DNA of 64,000 bases, from the NCBI GenBank assembly GCA_019614645.1, contig JABWDB010000007.1, positions 6,647,501 through 6,711,500 of the forward strand, written 5' to 3'. Position 1 is the stretch's first letter. Each line of letters opens with the position of its first letter. This DNA comes from Stratiolaelaps scimitus (taxonomy: Eukaryota; Arthropoda; Arachnida; Mesostigmata; Laelapidae). The notes under the pieces were generated by a model, which worked only from the letters and a program-made list of their open reading frames with translations, was not told where the DNA came from and searched no databases. Of this stretch, positions 36,101 through 49,472 are shown in pieces. Both the position numbers and the translations under genes were made by a program.

Positions 36101-37712
36101 TGCATGTCCTTCACGGACGACGTCTCAAACGTGTTGATTTTTAGAAACCAGCAGCAGAAAAATGCAATTGGTAGTAGAAGAATGCTTATAAATAGCTAGA
36201 GGAGATATTGCGCGTTTTGAAAACAGTGGTCTCTGGGCTGAGTTTCTCATCCCTGTATAGCTCCTGCTTCGATCAATACATTTGAAAGCCCTTTAGCGTA
36301 ATTCAAACCCGAAACCATGAGTGCCCCGAGTCGTCTGAGATGATTTGAACAGATTTCGGATGACAATGTCTCTCCCCTCGTTAGAGTCGTGTACGTGGCC
36401 TGTGATATGGCAATATAGAGAACGACGGGGTGATTATTATTTAATGTATTATGTAAGTAGAGATTAAATCCGAAGCTTAATCTTATGATGAATATAATCA
36501 ATAAAGAAGAACCAAAAAAAAATCATTCGAAGTCACCCAGTATACTGTAGTGTTAAATTTGTAATGAGTCGAATAGGCAGACGCTGTAATTAGCGCATAC
36601 ATAAACAGCACTAGCATCGATTCTAGGTAGGTCCTGTTCATGTTTAAGTAACCACTCAATTTAATCTCCATCCACAAGGCTGCATCGTGGCACTAGACGC
36701 TACCCAATTTGCGGAAGGAACTATCTATCCGTTTGATGTCTACGTAGTGTTTTACGCGGCAGTCACCGACTTGCACAGCAGTGACCACGGCAGTGCCCAG
36801 GGTCATTTAATGGATTCACAAATAATTCTAAGCATATAACGAAATTCTTCCGAAGTGCGAAATGTCCAGCTTCCAGTAATTACGCCATCGGATACGACTT
36901 CTAAAACGTAGCAAACTTTTCTTAATGAAGAAGAGCGGCATTCTTCAGCTCGGTGACTGGTCAAGCGGCACCCTCTTCTGCTTCACTGGCTAACTAATTA
37001 GTCTACTACAACCGTGTCACTCGAGCAGAGCTTTATCAAAACATAAATGACACATTGACTGGCAGCAACTAACGTGATTTAAGCATCACATCCAACAGAT
37101 TACTAGAGCACACTGTACGGAGGCATAGCGAATCAAATTCCAGTCTCATTCCAGCATCATCATCTTCCAGCTACGAATAGCTAAGTCTTACACGTTTTGC
37201 AAGCACGATGGTATCGATATGAGCCGGCTGCGTGTCGACAGTCCCGATATATTGGAGTATTTTGCAAGGGAAATAATAGGGGCAAAAGATGAGACGTTAA
37301 TTACCCGTTGTAAAAGATATTGATGATGTATCATGCGGAATGATCCGCTCGCAATAACCCGAAACAGCAGATTTCGCTCGTTTTGGCTAAAGTTTTACAT
37401 GAGAACACGATACGACAGAGAAGGGACGATGTTGGTTTAGCTATAAGGCTATGCGTTTGCAGGCTCATTTGCGTTTTTCGTCTAATATCACTTCTGCTTA
37501 AATAGAGCAAGAGCAAACGCTACACGTTCGAAAATATTATCGGAACGCATTTTGTTACCAACGCACTACATAATGGATTGAATAATTTATAATGAGATCA
37601 TAGCATATTACATAGTTCGTTTCAACATAAATTGATACATGTCGCATTTTTAGTACGATCGAAATGTGTATTTTTCAGTTCATGTTATCACCTGAGAACA
37701 GTATTTTCTGCA

Positions 37713-37764
<52 letters not shown>

Positions 37765-38047
37765 TTATATAACACCTACGTAGAGACAATCAGATGAAGA
37801 GAAGCGAAACATCCATTTCCGTTTGTATCTTCATTTTAGGGCCTAATCTATTGTATTGTTTAGTACCTCGCCACGTTTAATTATACGTATGTGATACGCA
37901 CTATTCCTGTATATTGTCATCTTGCCTAAGGCCACGTTCACGTCAGCGAGTGATACGCGTAATCGACTCGAAAAATGGCGATAAAATTAACATTTGAGAA
38001 AGCACCTGTTCGTTCTATGTTATGATTCTGTAATACACAATAGGTAC
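33197..38047 (-). other. Intron (4.9 kb) of the CUB/lectin gene
   Basis: Contains a (TA)n at 37712-37760. Open frames around 33878-34413 on both strands belong to a GC-richer patch and match nothing I know. No exon was found that improves the gene model. Confidence 0.6.
37712..37760. repeat. (TA)n microsatellite, about 49 bp
   Basis: AT alternation broken once by GTA, in the 4.9-kb intron. Confidence 0.92.
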
Positions 38048-38304
38048 CAACCGTTGGTTTTCAGAGCGTAGGCGGTAAAGGCGAACTGGCATCCAACAGT
38101 GACACTGGTACCCCCGCCTTGCGCGTCAAGCGGACGGCAAACGTGAAACTCAAGGGCCACCCAACGGCCGTCGTCGGAACTAAGGACACCCCCAGATGGG
38201 GTCAACGGCGAGGACTGTCTCGCTTTTGTACTGTTTCCGGCAACAACACCCAGAACAAGCCCTCGATCCCCGATGGCACTCGGCGAGGTAACCCGCCGAC
38301 GGCC
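38048..38304 (-). CDS. CUB/lectin gene exon: end of first CUB-like region
   Basis: This 257-bp exon encodes residues 122-206. The acceptor is CAATTTCAG and the donor GTACCT in phase 2; this non-consensus donor was preferred over GTTGGT because only phase 2 joins the next exon in frame and creates the expected cysteine codon (TG + C). A serine/glycine-rich insertion with an NST sequon is followed by GRWVALEFHVCRPLD and TSVTVGCQFAFTAYALKTNG. Cysteines at 177 and 193 are plausible Cys3-Cys4 of the CUB-like region, and GCQFAFTAY resembles the closing strand of CUB domains. Over 100 residues separate the two cysteine pairs, far more than in a usual CUB. Confidence 0.86.
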
Positions 38305-38754
38305 CTGAAATTGAACCGAAAGATGCAGGCGACAAACTGGTAAGCGGTCAAATAGCACTAGATTATTTGCTCTAAAGTAGATTTCCCGGGCTGACTCTCA
38401 ACCTTAAGCATTTAACGTCCACGGTGCAACTTCTTTCGGCATTGCTTCATAAGACGGACCAATAAAATGCAAATGTGCGACGGTGGCGAGAGAACTCACG
38501 CACCTGCGTGTCTCGTCCGATTGCAATGGGCATACGAATGCACCACCAGGCCACCGGGTTTGAGTAAATCATTTGCTATAGATGGGCATTAGCTTTCAAA
38601 CAAACTGTTATTGTATGTGTCATTTAAATCGATCTGGACAGCTACTGGAATAATAGTTGAATGTTGAATAGTTATTACTATATCATCCCTGTCTAATCTT
38701 TTTCCATATCTACGAAAAAGGCGCCTAAATACTTTTTAGCGAATTTTAACTTAC
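38305..38754 (-). other. Intron (450 bp) of the CUB/lectin gene
   Basis: GTAAGT donor and CAATTTCAG acceptor, phase 0. Nothing else is recognised in it. Confidence 0.82.
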
Positions 38755-38928
38755 TGGTAGGGGTCGAAGGTTGTTGTTGAGCGGTCTGAGCGGCTGTGTA
38801 TGATGTCGTTCCTGGTAGTCCCAGGGTATCCGCTGTGGGACAGCCACAACCCTGGCGCCAGCTGGACCTTTTTCAGCTTCTGTGCGGGCGGAGATCTTGG
38901 CGTTTCCTCGCACCGTCACCGAGGTGAA
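38755..38928 (-). CDS. CUB/lectin gene exon: CUB-like region, basic/proline linker
   Basis: This 174-bp exon is in phase 0 at both ends, with acceptor TTTTGCAG and a perfect GTAAGT donor. It encodes residues 64-121. It opens with the beta strand FTSVTVRGNAKISAR, continuing the CUB-like fold of the preceding exon. It then turns into a basic, proline- and asparagine-rich stretch (PQRIPWDYQERHHTQPLRPL and onward) that looks like a loop insertion. A symmetrical phase 0-0 exon could be skipped without breaking frame. The downstream intron is only 450 bp. Confidence 0.85.
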
Positions 38929-41207
38929 CTGCAAAAGTGTCATTGTGGATCGTGACCATTATATTTTAGGACCCGCTACAATATAAGAGGACTTTATAAG
39001 CTCTTTGCTGGGGGAGGAAAAATAGTTGTTATAGACTGTCATGTTCACTTGTTATATTAAATCGTAAATAGGTTATACAAGCGTTAAGACTCACATATTT
39101 AGATCATAATAAAACCATTATCTATATTACTATTGCTGATTCGACCCTATGACGTAGTGTACAATCCGTTTGTCGTCTAGTTAAAATAGCACACCTCTAA
39201 ATTAATCGTAATATTATTAAATTGGTTAATTACATTCATATTTATATATGTAAATACATACGTCGTAGACAAATAGACCATGTTCGTATATGGCACACTT
39301 AGTTCATCCAACATCTTGAATGGGCTAATGAACACGAAAAACGACCTCGAAAGCGACACAATCTTCGAGATGGCTGAGAACCCCGAAAAAAAAACCAGTA
39401 GCGGTAGCCCCTTGCACCATGGCGCCATGGGTGTATTTTTATCGGCCTTTATTACATCTAGGCTCAAGCGGCTGTTCGCCCACGGAAATCATTATCATGG
39501 TTGGTGATAGCGAGATTTTGAATTCGGGTCACGAGTTAGATGACCGAACGAACTAACCCGCCTAAGCCTTACGCAGCCTCAGCCGGTAGACCATGCTCCT
39601 GCACACGGCGGCATGGTCAGTCAACCTGGAAGCGAACCCCAGCCCTGGTCATTCACTCCCTCTGGCCAATGCTGCTGAGAGCAATGTGTGTTATGAAGGA
39701 TCGATATTAGATTACTCATTCAATCCTCTTAAGGTAATCAATAATGGACAACTGCGACCGCCGGCGTCCCACCGTCTTGACCAGGTCAACGGAACGGCGA
39801 GAGATACCTTCCACTTGCTTAAGAGGGAACGTACGTACGGCTGAATACAGCAGCCAGAGGTCGGTATCGGGATGGAAGCCTGCACATTTACACCGATGCC
39901 ACTACACATGCAAGATACATAATGCTCGCACATTCTGATTGATTGATAGATGAATGTATACGTACATGAGACAGATGGTATTAGATACATATAATCGCTT
40001 TATATAAACACGTGCACAGCCCTTGTAGCTCCTTACAACAGAGTCGGCTCCAAGTAATCAAAGACGGATACTGCTACGTTGGCGCTACGGTGGTGATACT
40101 GCTGTCGGAGAATAGTTGTTGCGGCGGCCATACTGGCCAGATATAGCGAGATGTACAATAATTATCCATGTGGCAGGTATCTTGTGGAATGAGTGGCCAA
40201 TAACGCTATTGTGGGCCGGCTCGAGGTTTGTACATACACATGTGCTATGTTAACCTCCATAGAATTGTTTGGAGTTTCGGAGAACGCTCTCCTTGCCGTT
40301 TCCCTGCCACCCCTGGAACAGGATTTCACAGGGGCGGAAAACTTAATGAACCCATGACTTTTTTGCTGAATATCTCGAGCAAAACCCATTTTATATTCAT
40401 ATGTAGCATAATGTTTGATATCGATTTTTTGTTTTCGGCCTTCAGCGCCTATCGTCTAAATCATCTGAAACCTGTTACCCAGTACAAAGATCAAACCCGA
40501 TTTACTTCGAGGTCTTCGCAGCGAAAAGGCCAGAACAAGCCGATCAGAGATATCCGGGTCGTCAAACGCGCAAAAACCTGAATGCCTTTATTTCATTTCT
40601 ACACGCACTCCTCGCGTTATACTATACTGGGCTAGTTGGCGATACCGACAATCGCGACGGTCGAGTCCTAGTTGAGCGTTTCCCCATGGCGTGGTATCAT
40701 TCAGATTGGCGGAGGAAACTTCAGAAGTTCTGTCGAAGTGGAAGATTTCTCGTTGAATATCACGTTCACTTTTCTAGGGTCTTTCGTCTCCTTCTGAACT
40801 TTTACCACCTGCTTGGCCGGGTTTCGCTATGCACCTTTCTATTCGCTTCGTTCCGGACGCTACAGGATCTGAGGCCCTCTTCTCTCTCGTCCTCGTCGAT
40901 CGTCCTTGGATGAGGAGGAGATCTTGCGGAGCATTCAGAGGTGAGGGAATTATGGGGTCTACGCCCTACCTTCTACGGGGTCTCTCTAGTCGTCCATAAT
41001 TTGAAAGTGTAGCATATTCCCGTCACATTCTGCCAATATAACTGGACGAGGAAGCGTTCAAGAGCCCCTTGACAGCTCAAAGAGCGCCGTTCGTAATATT
41101 ACGGCGAGACGGCTCTATCGTCCGCATCCATGCAGCTAACGGCCACCGCTCTGGCCCCGAGTGCAACTGGTACATACTGCGAGGTGCAGCCAGAAGGAGG
41201 TTTGCAG

Positions 41208-41210
<3 letters not shown>

Positions 41211-41246
<36 letters not shown>
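41211..41246. repeat. (TA)n microsatellite
   Basis: An uninterrupted TA run of about 36 bp in the 10.3-kb intron. Confidence 0.92.
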
Positions 41247-41250
<4 letters not shown>

Positions 41251-44200
41251 GGTCATGCCAGGCTACGAGTTGAAAGATCATATATACCCTGTGAATGTAT
41301 ATTTGAGGAAAAAGCCGATAGGCGGCGCCTGCTCTGCTAACTGAGTGAGTGGTGGAGCGCAAGAAAAGAACTCGCGTGAAGAACCTGCCTATGTGTCTAT
41401 GAGCAACAGACGGAGGTAAGATGAGGCCAGTGCGTATTCAAAGACACACAGAGGCAACGTACGCCCACGCCTAGACACACAGCCGTCATAGCTACACACG
41501 ACCGCATATATGGAGATCTACACAGTCGGCCAGTTGAAACCATCGATCGCGTCCGAGCTGCCTAAAGGTTGGCCGTAAAGCCGTGAAGGGAGAATTGATG
41601 CAAGTAGAGAAAAACCTGACATAGTGAACGCTTGTGGGGTCACAGCCCCTCATTGTGGGCACGGCGCCCCGTTCGTCTTGGCTGGAAACTACGAGTCGAT
41701 AGTAAAAGATGATCTGGAAACGCTGGCAACGGAATGTCCGAATTTAGTTCGAAATAGCAACAGAAGTGAGCAGTGCAACATACACCATCTCTGCCTCAAC
41801 CTGCACGAACGTTAGTTAAGAAGTAAGAACAGGTGAACTGACGCTGGGGACGTTTTTCCACGGCGACGGTGGTCACAGTCAAAAATTATTGTCCTCCAGT
41901 TTGCATTTAGAGAAGAACGCTGTTTTGAATGCAATTTTAGTGCTAAATATAGCAATAATAATAATAACAATAATGATCATTATTTTCATGATTGCAGTCT
42001 CTTGCCAATACTTATTCCTAGCAATATGATTACAATGGGTGGTCGGTTGGCCTATGCGGGTTCGGTTTATGCATGCCCACGCGGTGTCCGTGTCACTGAC
42101 AACCTCTGTTTTTCCGTGATTTTTTCCTTGCCATCTCACAGACGGCCACCTGTCTTCACCAGTGCTGTCGTTCCCTTCTCGAATCATTCCCTCCCCTTCC
42201 ATGCCCGGGGTAGCCAGATCCTCCTTCTCTGCCGAAGTCCTCTCGGAAGGACATCTGAATAATTAGACTCGCAATTAATCGACTAGGGTAGCAGCTCTTC
42301 GTTCGTTCCCTGGTGCTCAGCCGTGCGTCAGCGACGCGTTTCAAGGCTAATTTGTAAAGTGTCCGACCCGCTGAACCTTCCCCAGCCGCCGTGTCTTTCT
42401 GGCAGCTAGTACTATTACTCCCAACTACCACCGTGAGACTGCTATTGCGCATACGTGTGCACACATTCTCCGTTCCTGCGCTAGAATCAATGCCTCCAAT
42501 GATTTTTATGCCTTTCACAATCGCGCTGTAGAATGAGCAGTGACGCGTTGAGAATGGTGTTGAGCTCAACGGTAGCAGCTGTATTGGCCGACCCACATCT
42601 TGGCGCCACAGCGCTTCGAGGGAGCAGCTCGTCGTCATGTGCCTGTCCCACAAACCCTATAATGATTACGTACTTTTCGTCGCTTGTGCGATTTACCTCA
42701 GGTTACCGAAATTCTTTCTTTCCTATGCACCGCGTCTGTTCATTGTTTTTCGTCAGAGGCCAATGCGAGACGTATTCGGCGTGCATTAAATGAACATCAT
42801 ATACAATCAGATGTATATACTGCAAATGTGGATGTAACATACTACGAATGATTCAAGCACCAACTATTCTATGCACTGAACATGTCCGTACAGTGGCCGC
42901 TACGCGCTTCCTGCAGCTGAGAGTGCACGTAAAGTGTAAGAACAAGTTTAATACACAATATGGCATTGTGATTTATCAGCCAACAAATGTAACTAGCATA
43001 AAGAAGCAAGTGAAATAATTTTATGTAATCAACTGCCGCTGACCGGTGCTCCAGTCTAACGAAGAGAGAGAGAGAGAAAAAGAGAGAAAGGTTCTCGAAA
43101 ATTAAACTCATCTACATTGCATAACCGATTAAACGGCGAACCTTATTTCGTCACAGTCGAGCGCTGGCCGGCCTTTCCTAGGGGCGAGCACATTACAGCG
43201 ACCTTGCGGCCCCACCTTACAACCCTGATGTTTCTGTCGATCAGTGTAGAAATTATATTGATGATAACTTGGCGTCTTGCCAAACTCTCATCTGATCACT
43301 AGATATGTCTCGGAGGTAACGGATAAAAAGCGACACACTGTCAGCACAGGGGACTCGTTAGCAGCTATGGGATATTATGATTTGAAGTGCATTATTTTCA
43401 TAAATATAAAACTTGAATTAAACGGCTTGTCGCTGTACCCGTTCCTAGATAATAGAATGGCACAATGTGTATGAATATATTGAAATAAGATTATACCGTC
43501 TACGAAGTATCTATTCCTTGATAGGAGCGATCAAATACATTGTTGAACGCATCTGAAGCACGTTAGCGTACTTGTGAACCCCCGTGGGCTGGTTATGACC
43601 GTCATTTTTCTGGGTGTCATTCAATGTCGAATATGTAAAGATTTTATTGATTTATAATATTAAAGGAACAAAGGCAGTTTTTACAATGCTTAAGTTCCGT
43701 TATAGATATTGTACATATAGTAATGGATGCTCTGGATCGCGGATGAAATTAGCCCGGTGGGCGATTCTACCATTGGGTTTTTGCCTAAAAACAAAGTCGT
43801 ATACGTCAGGTCAAACGCACTCCAAACAGACCGAGCGTGTGCATCTTAAACTCAGTCCATGGTGATCCTGCATGTTTTGAGTTCAATAGTAACATATAGG
43901 ACCTATAAGGAGAAAGTCACAATTGCGACAACAGTCGGACAGAAAGGAGTTGTTCTATGTATCATTGTGTCGATCGTCCCCTTTTGCTAAATGAAATTCC
44001 TTTGCGGAGGAGGTTTTCCCATTTGCGAAGTTCTCGATTTTCCAAAAAAAAGTCGTCTTCCTGCTTTCTTGATAGTTGTTGCCCAGCAAAAAAAAGCGAT
44101 GCAATTTTCATTAGGACTAGCTAATGGAAGCAACTTCTTACACATTGTAGCCTTTCGTTTCGCGTTAGGCAAATCAATTTATATATAACGACGGCATAGC

Positions 44201-46289
44201 GTGTCTAAAATGTTTCAGAGCCGGCAAAATTTGCATCGATTTGAGGCCAGATCTCATTCGATCGTCGACCGATTAGGGAAGGATTCTATTTGGCACGTCG
44301 ATTTCAATCTATCCACTCACTGTTCGCTCGTTGTTAGATAGCTTTTTGACGGAGACATCGAATGGGTCTCCTTTCCACGGAAAATAATGCCATCCGTCAT
44401 CAGATAGTGCGACAGCGTTCCTCGTTCCTCGATTGTCAGCGTAAGCGACCAAGAACGTGGCCGGCGTAAGTTTCCACATGAATCGCTGTTATCAGAGGAG
44501 TGGCGCGTGACAGCAGCGTTCGTGCGACATTAATTTCACTTGCTCGATCCACCTCGTCACGGCGCATATTTACCTACGATATTTGCTGAATTGGAGTACA
44601 GCTGTATCAATTGAGCCCTCTATACGCCGGCCTAAACTAAGCGAGACCCCTACGCCTTCCAACGTTCCTCAGCTGTCCTATTCACCGTCCTCATTGTGTT
44701 TGGGTAGACAGTCAATGAAGCTGATGACATCGGTTCGATTAGGCTGTAGACACCACGGAAGAGCGCGACCTGTGCGGCAATCGATAGTGGAGCTGTTCTT
44801 TGCTTAACATCCGCTTTTGGCTTCGATTCTATGTCTTCTGTTATAATCCGACAGTGTTTTCGAAAGGTGAGCTGGAACAGCCTTGCCATCACTATCAAAT
44901 TCCATTGATAATGTTTGACGTTGTCTACCGAACTACGATTCGACTACCTTCGAGACGTTTTCATCGAAATACCCCAACCGAAAACGTTTCCTTAGAGGTA
45001 GACTTCGGAACGCATTCACCTCCGATGCGTGCTGCTTCGATTCGAGATACCCGCAACTTTAAAAATCTTTGTAGGCCGCATTATGCGAGTCATGTAATGT
45101 GCATCGTCGTAAAATACAGTCAGTCTGACCAACTTTGCCTCACGTCGCTGTCGGCTCTGGTAATCAAAGAGATCGTTCCGATGCAAATGCGATCCTATGT
45201 GATAACCATAATAGGTGCGTGTGCTCTCCTAGAAGATAATGAACCATATGACCTAAATAGCTCTCCAAATGTATGTATTATTATGATTCAAACAAAGCCG
45301 TCGAATTTTCAATGGCCGTCAACAGTAACGGGTGCGTTGCTTTCAAAACAAAAATAGATGCAGGTTCACAAAGCTGTTGAACGTCTGTCGATATTTCTAG
45401 ACGCGAATTTCGGCCAATAAATTTTAAGAACAAAATTCAAACGTCAATTTCCTTGGAAGAACAGCGATATTTCACCTGCCATCGAATCGCCCCAGGGGTA
45501 GGCGCTTTTCATCTAACAAAGCATGAAAATAGTTAAAGTAACCCCCGTCCACTTAAAATGAAAGAGAATGCACGCCATGTTCTTAGTTACACGTTTTACT
45601 GCGAGACTTGCGCATTTGTAAAAACACAGACATTTCTTATATAGGCATTTTCAAATTCTCCGCCTCGACGAAACAACACAGCTTCGAATTGTGGGATAAA
45701 CCTTTATCCTTTCTCTGTACGAAGTCTATGATAACATACAATTGTACCCCATTGCCAGCAGCCATTTGCCAGCTGCACGCCAAGCCACACGTTGTCCACT
45801 GTGCAGCCATTAACCTTCAAGTTCTACCCTGAGAACTAGTAGGAGCACGCTGAGCCCTAACTCGACAACCATGCACGAAAACCTTTGGGGGCTTTGTGAT
45901 TGATGTGAGTGAGTTCTCCGGTGTTTTTCGCTCTACGGCAGAGTGTTCCTACGATTATTTGCCCTTATTTCTGCTTCGAGATGGACAGGCGCTCTCCCAC
46001 CCCATCTTTCTCTCAAGATGTTCCCACTGTGACTTCGGGTCATTCGCCTTGGACGTATCCACAGAGTCTTTTCTCGGTTACGTAAAGACGAACCTACGAG
46101 GTGGTATTATAGAGGTACACATTAGGGGTAACGGAACTTTTTTTATTCGTCTTCGAGGTGTATGAGCCATTAGGAGGCGTTCCGTTACGTCAGCTGGCTA
46201 AAAGGACTTCTGTTCGTGGATCTTTGTCGAACAAAGTCGAAATTGATTAAATTGATCTTGATTAGAAAATAAATCTGTTCTCATACAAA

Positions 46290-46500
46290 ATGGACCACTC
46301 TCGTGAGAAAACTCGCATAATTTCACGTCTCAAGTTCAACTTCGGAGACGCCGCATCGAATACGACTTCCGGTTACGCTTGTGGGCCCACAGCGGTTAGC
46401 GCAGTAGAATCATGGTTCAGGAAAGGCCGTGCAAGGCTCTTGGATCCTAAATGTAGCCCAGGCTATTGCATGTCAACGGCTCCAAAAATATATTTATCAC
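46290..46500 (+). mobile_element. Mariner-like transposase N-terminal fragment (probable)
   Basis: The plus-strand frame starts MDHSREKTRIISRLKFNFGD and continues to GPTAVSAVESWFRKGRARLL. The order (charged start, helix with F..GD.A, then G..AVS...V..WFRK.R) resembles the N-terminal helix-turn-helix region of mariner transposases. The match fades after about 55 residues, and no catalytic part follows within the next kilobase. It was judged by eye from motif order, so this is moderate evidence only. Its orientation is opposite to the mariner copy at 57 kb. Confidence 0.42.
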
Positions 46501-46947
46501 ACAAACAGTCCGTAAGCCACACCTAATTATATTCAGTAGTAAAAAGGGTATTCAAAATCTATACTGCTAACCGATTACAGAGGTGGGCAACTATACCATC
46601 AGGATACCAATTCGGTATATCGTTCGATATCAAAGTACTAATGAGTTTGGTAATTTTGATGTATTATCACCTCTTATATTATAATATATTTCACCAACAA
46701 ACTTACAAAATAACCGAACACGAGATTATTGCAGAGATCAATACAGATCTCAAGACGTCATATCTTGAAACAACATCTATTGCCTAGCATTACACGAGAT
46801 TATCAGAAACATTAGAAGAAATCCTATAAAACGAGGCAAATAACCCGACTCTTCAAAATGTGATTCGATATTTAGAAATAGGGAAATCGCCACAACAGCC
46901 AAAAAAGGATGATCCAATCTCTTACCCACAGAACCGACATGATTCTT

Positions 46948-46950
<3 letters not shown>

Positions 46951-46981
<31 letters not shown>
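46951..46981. repeat. (AT)n microsatellite
   Basis: An AT run of about 31 bp in the 10.3-kb intron. Confidence 0.9.
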
Positions 46982-46983
<2 letters not shown>

Positions 46984-49225
46984 GCCCAGGGTAGACTCAT
47001 ATGTTGAAAACATGATTCGACAATCTTCTGACTGTACAAGTCAAACGAATTAAAATGCTTCTTCAAAATTGATCCATTTAAAAATTGGACTATCAGATGT
47101 GGCGATGAAACTCTACTGGCTACCAGAAGGTTAGGATGCCCCTGAACATCCAAAGCAAAAAAACTAACAAAAATGCCTCTATTATTTGTTTAGTAGCTTC
47201 GCAAGGTAGTGGCACCTTTCGAGCACACGGATCCAGGTATTTCTACGAAAGTCAGATTCCTTCTTTACTATATTATTTTTATATGTCAGTCATTGAAAAA
47301 CCAGGGAAAATAAGGCGTAAAAAAAAATATATATATATATGGGGACCGCAACCGATCGGGTGAATGCATGTTTAAGACGCTGGTTTTGGTAAGCATACCC
47401 TGGGCGCTATCATGAAATGAAAAAATGTTTGATAGATAAGAAGCTGTCCATGTATTAAAACACTAATTCAGCTTGTTTAAAAATTCTCTAAATGCGTTAG
47501 ACCTGATCACATCTAGTAATTGAAAGTAGGTCACCAAGGAAAAGGTAGAATCGTCGTTTGCACAATGGGACTTAAGTCACTATGAATAGGAAAGGTTGAA
47601 GATGTTCGTCACGAGCACGGCCGTTTCAACCCACGACCCCCCACGGCCAGGACCAAATTGGGGTTACCAAAATCACAGTAGATTACCAGTCTTGAGTGGT
47701 AACCGTATCTATGGGCCGGTTCTGCTATTCTGGATGCATGACAGTTACATGGCTCAGAATTACACAGGAAGTCCAAGTAAAGCCAGTTTGTTCTATACAT
47801 TTCAACGTTCGATGCCGTTCGGTGTTTTGCGAGTTCCGTTCGTCAATGCTCGTTTCTCTGCAACCTCAGTCAAAAGGTCCTGGAAACATCTCCATCCAGT
47901 CCGTCTGTGCGTGTTTGTGAGAACGTCTTCCCGCACGATCGGCAGATCAGCCCAGACACAATTGTACAGGACAGATGCAGCACAACACGGGTCCTGTGTT
48001 CAGAGGAACAGAGGTTTCGGAGGGTGGGATGCTAATACAGTCGACCACATCACCTCTTGACCCTTTATTTCTCTGTTAACACGGCGATTTAACCAGCTAG
48101 ACGGCAAACGTGACTCTCCGGCGTACTCCACTTCCCGGTAGCGTACAACGTTCCAGGAGGGGTGAGGAGCTCGTCCCGTCAGCAACGTACGGTTTTGCCG
48201 CTAGGCTAAAGCTTGCCATTGCACGACTCCAGCAACAGAGAGACGCGGAACTCGGTCCGGGATGTCATTCAGTCCTCATCCTACCAGTGGCTTTCCGTTC
48301 CCTCCTCCGACGCGGAATAGTTAATCCCTACCACTCGGGCAACTCATTCGGCGCCACTCGACACAGCTGTGTCGTCTTGCTCGTCTGCCGGGGGGGGACA
48401 CAGCTGATCCGAGCTGGCCGTAATGGCGGACTGTACGACTCCGACTCGGCGGTGCCAGTGGAGAGCCAGCGGACAACAGACTTTTGTCACTCCCGAAGAG
48501 GATCTACTTCTCTGATCTTTGGTCCAAGCCCTAACAAGGGATGTACTATTGCTACCTCCTTCACAGGCCGCTGCTAGTCTAATCTCACTAGGCACAGGCG
48601 GTCAGTGGACGGTCCCTATTCGCCAGCTTGCCTTCACCCCGTGGCGACGAATGTTCGCCACTATAGACGTAAGTATAACAGACGCCATATTGGACCTCCT
48701 CGGTAGTTATGACCGTTTTGTTACGTGTGATTTCGGTAGTAGGCATTCATTTCCTCATTGACACCATGACCCCGCTTCCGAATCCGTCTAGCCCAGAAGA
48801 ACAACCTCAACAAAGACGTGTGCATGTTATAAAAGGCGGTGGTACAATCTGACGCAGCATGATATTCTCAAGCGAAAACGAAAGTGAGAGGACTACAAAT
48901 TATCTATAGTCGTGTTGTGAAATCTCTGTTTATTTTTTAGGGCTTAGATGACTAGGAGCTTGCTAGGCGCTAGATTAACTCTGCATGTAGACATGGCGAA
49001 CAGTACTGTGGTTCTTAAATTAATGGTAAATAAATATATATGTAAGGGAGTATACGGATAGATGTCTATATATAATATATAAGTGAAACGGCGCGTAGGA
49101 TCCCTGTAGCCGTGGACGCATAGTGCTAAACAAATGTTTTGACAAAATAATGGTATAATCGCTGGTTTCGTTTTATTTACTCTTGAATCACAGACACTCA
49201 ATATTAGCTGTAGGCCTTTCCTCAC

Positions 49226-49350
49226 CTGTACGAACAACTGATGACCTCTTGGCGCTTGGAGGATCAGTTGGACATCATTACCTGCGCACGCGTTGAACAG
49301 ATTCAGGTCCGACACCTCAACGAAGGCAGTTTCCAACAGACGGTGACAAC
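49226..49350 (-). CDS. CUB/lectin gene exon: first CUB-like region, N-terminal half
   Basis: This 125-bp exon encodes residues 23-63, with acceptor CTTTAG and donor GTGAGG in phase 0. The peptide runs from CHRLLETAFVEVSD through NACAGNDVQLILQAPRGHQL to FVQ. Cysteines at 23 and 43 are 20 residues apart, followed by an alternating hydrophobic strand. This matches the start of a CUB domain, where Cys1-Cys2 precedes the first long beta strands (compare NAPQGQRVVLTV in the second CUB of this protein). Divergence from the standard SP.YP motif makes 'CUB-like' the safe label. The next exon is 10.3 kb away and continues the strand as FTSVTVRG. Confidence 0.85.
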
Positions 49351-49472
49351 CTAAAGCAGATCCGACAAGAAGCTCAGGGTAAGTGTTTAAGGTGAGCATT
49401 GGGGATTTAGAAACGACAAGAACGCACCTATACACGGTTCGACCGAAATTATATGCGCAAACTACGTCATAC

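Larger units (their letters stand above)
38929..49225 (-). other. Intron (10.3 kb) of the CUB/lectin gene
   Basis: Holds (TA)n repeats at 41211-41246 and 46951-46981, a GA-rich run near 43062-43088, a mariner-like fragment at 46290-46500 and a GC-rich patch at 47.6-48.8 kb with two plus frames (154 and 155 codons). A 185-codon plus frame at 44800-45357 is unrecognised. No exon of the host gene was identified. Confidence 0.55.
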
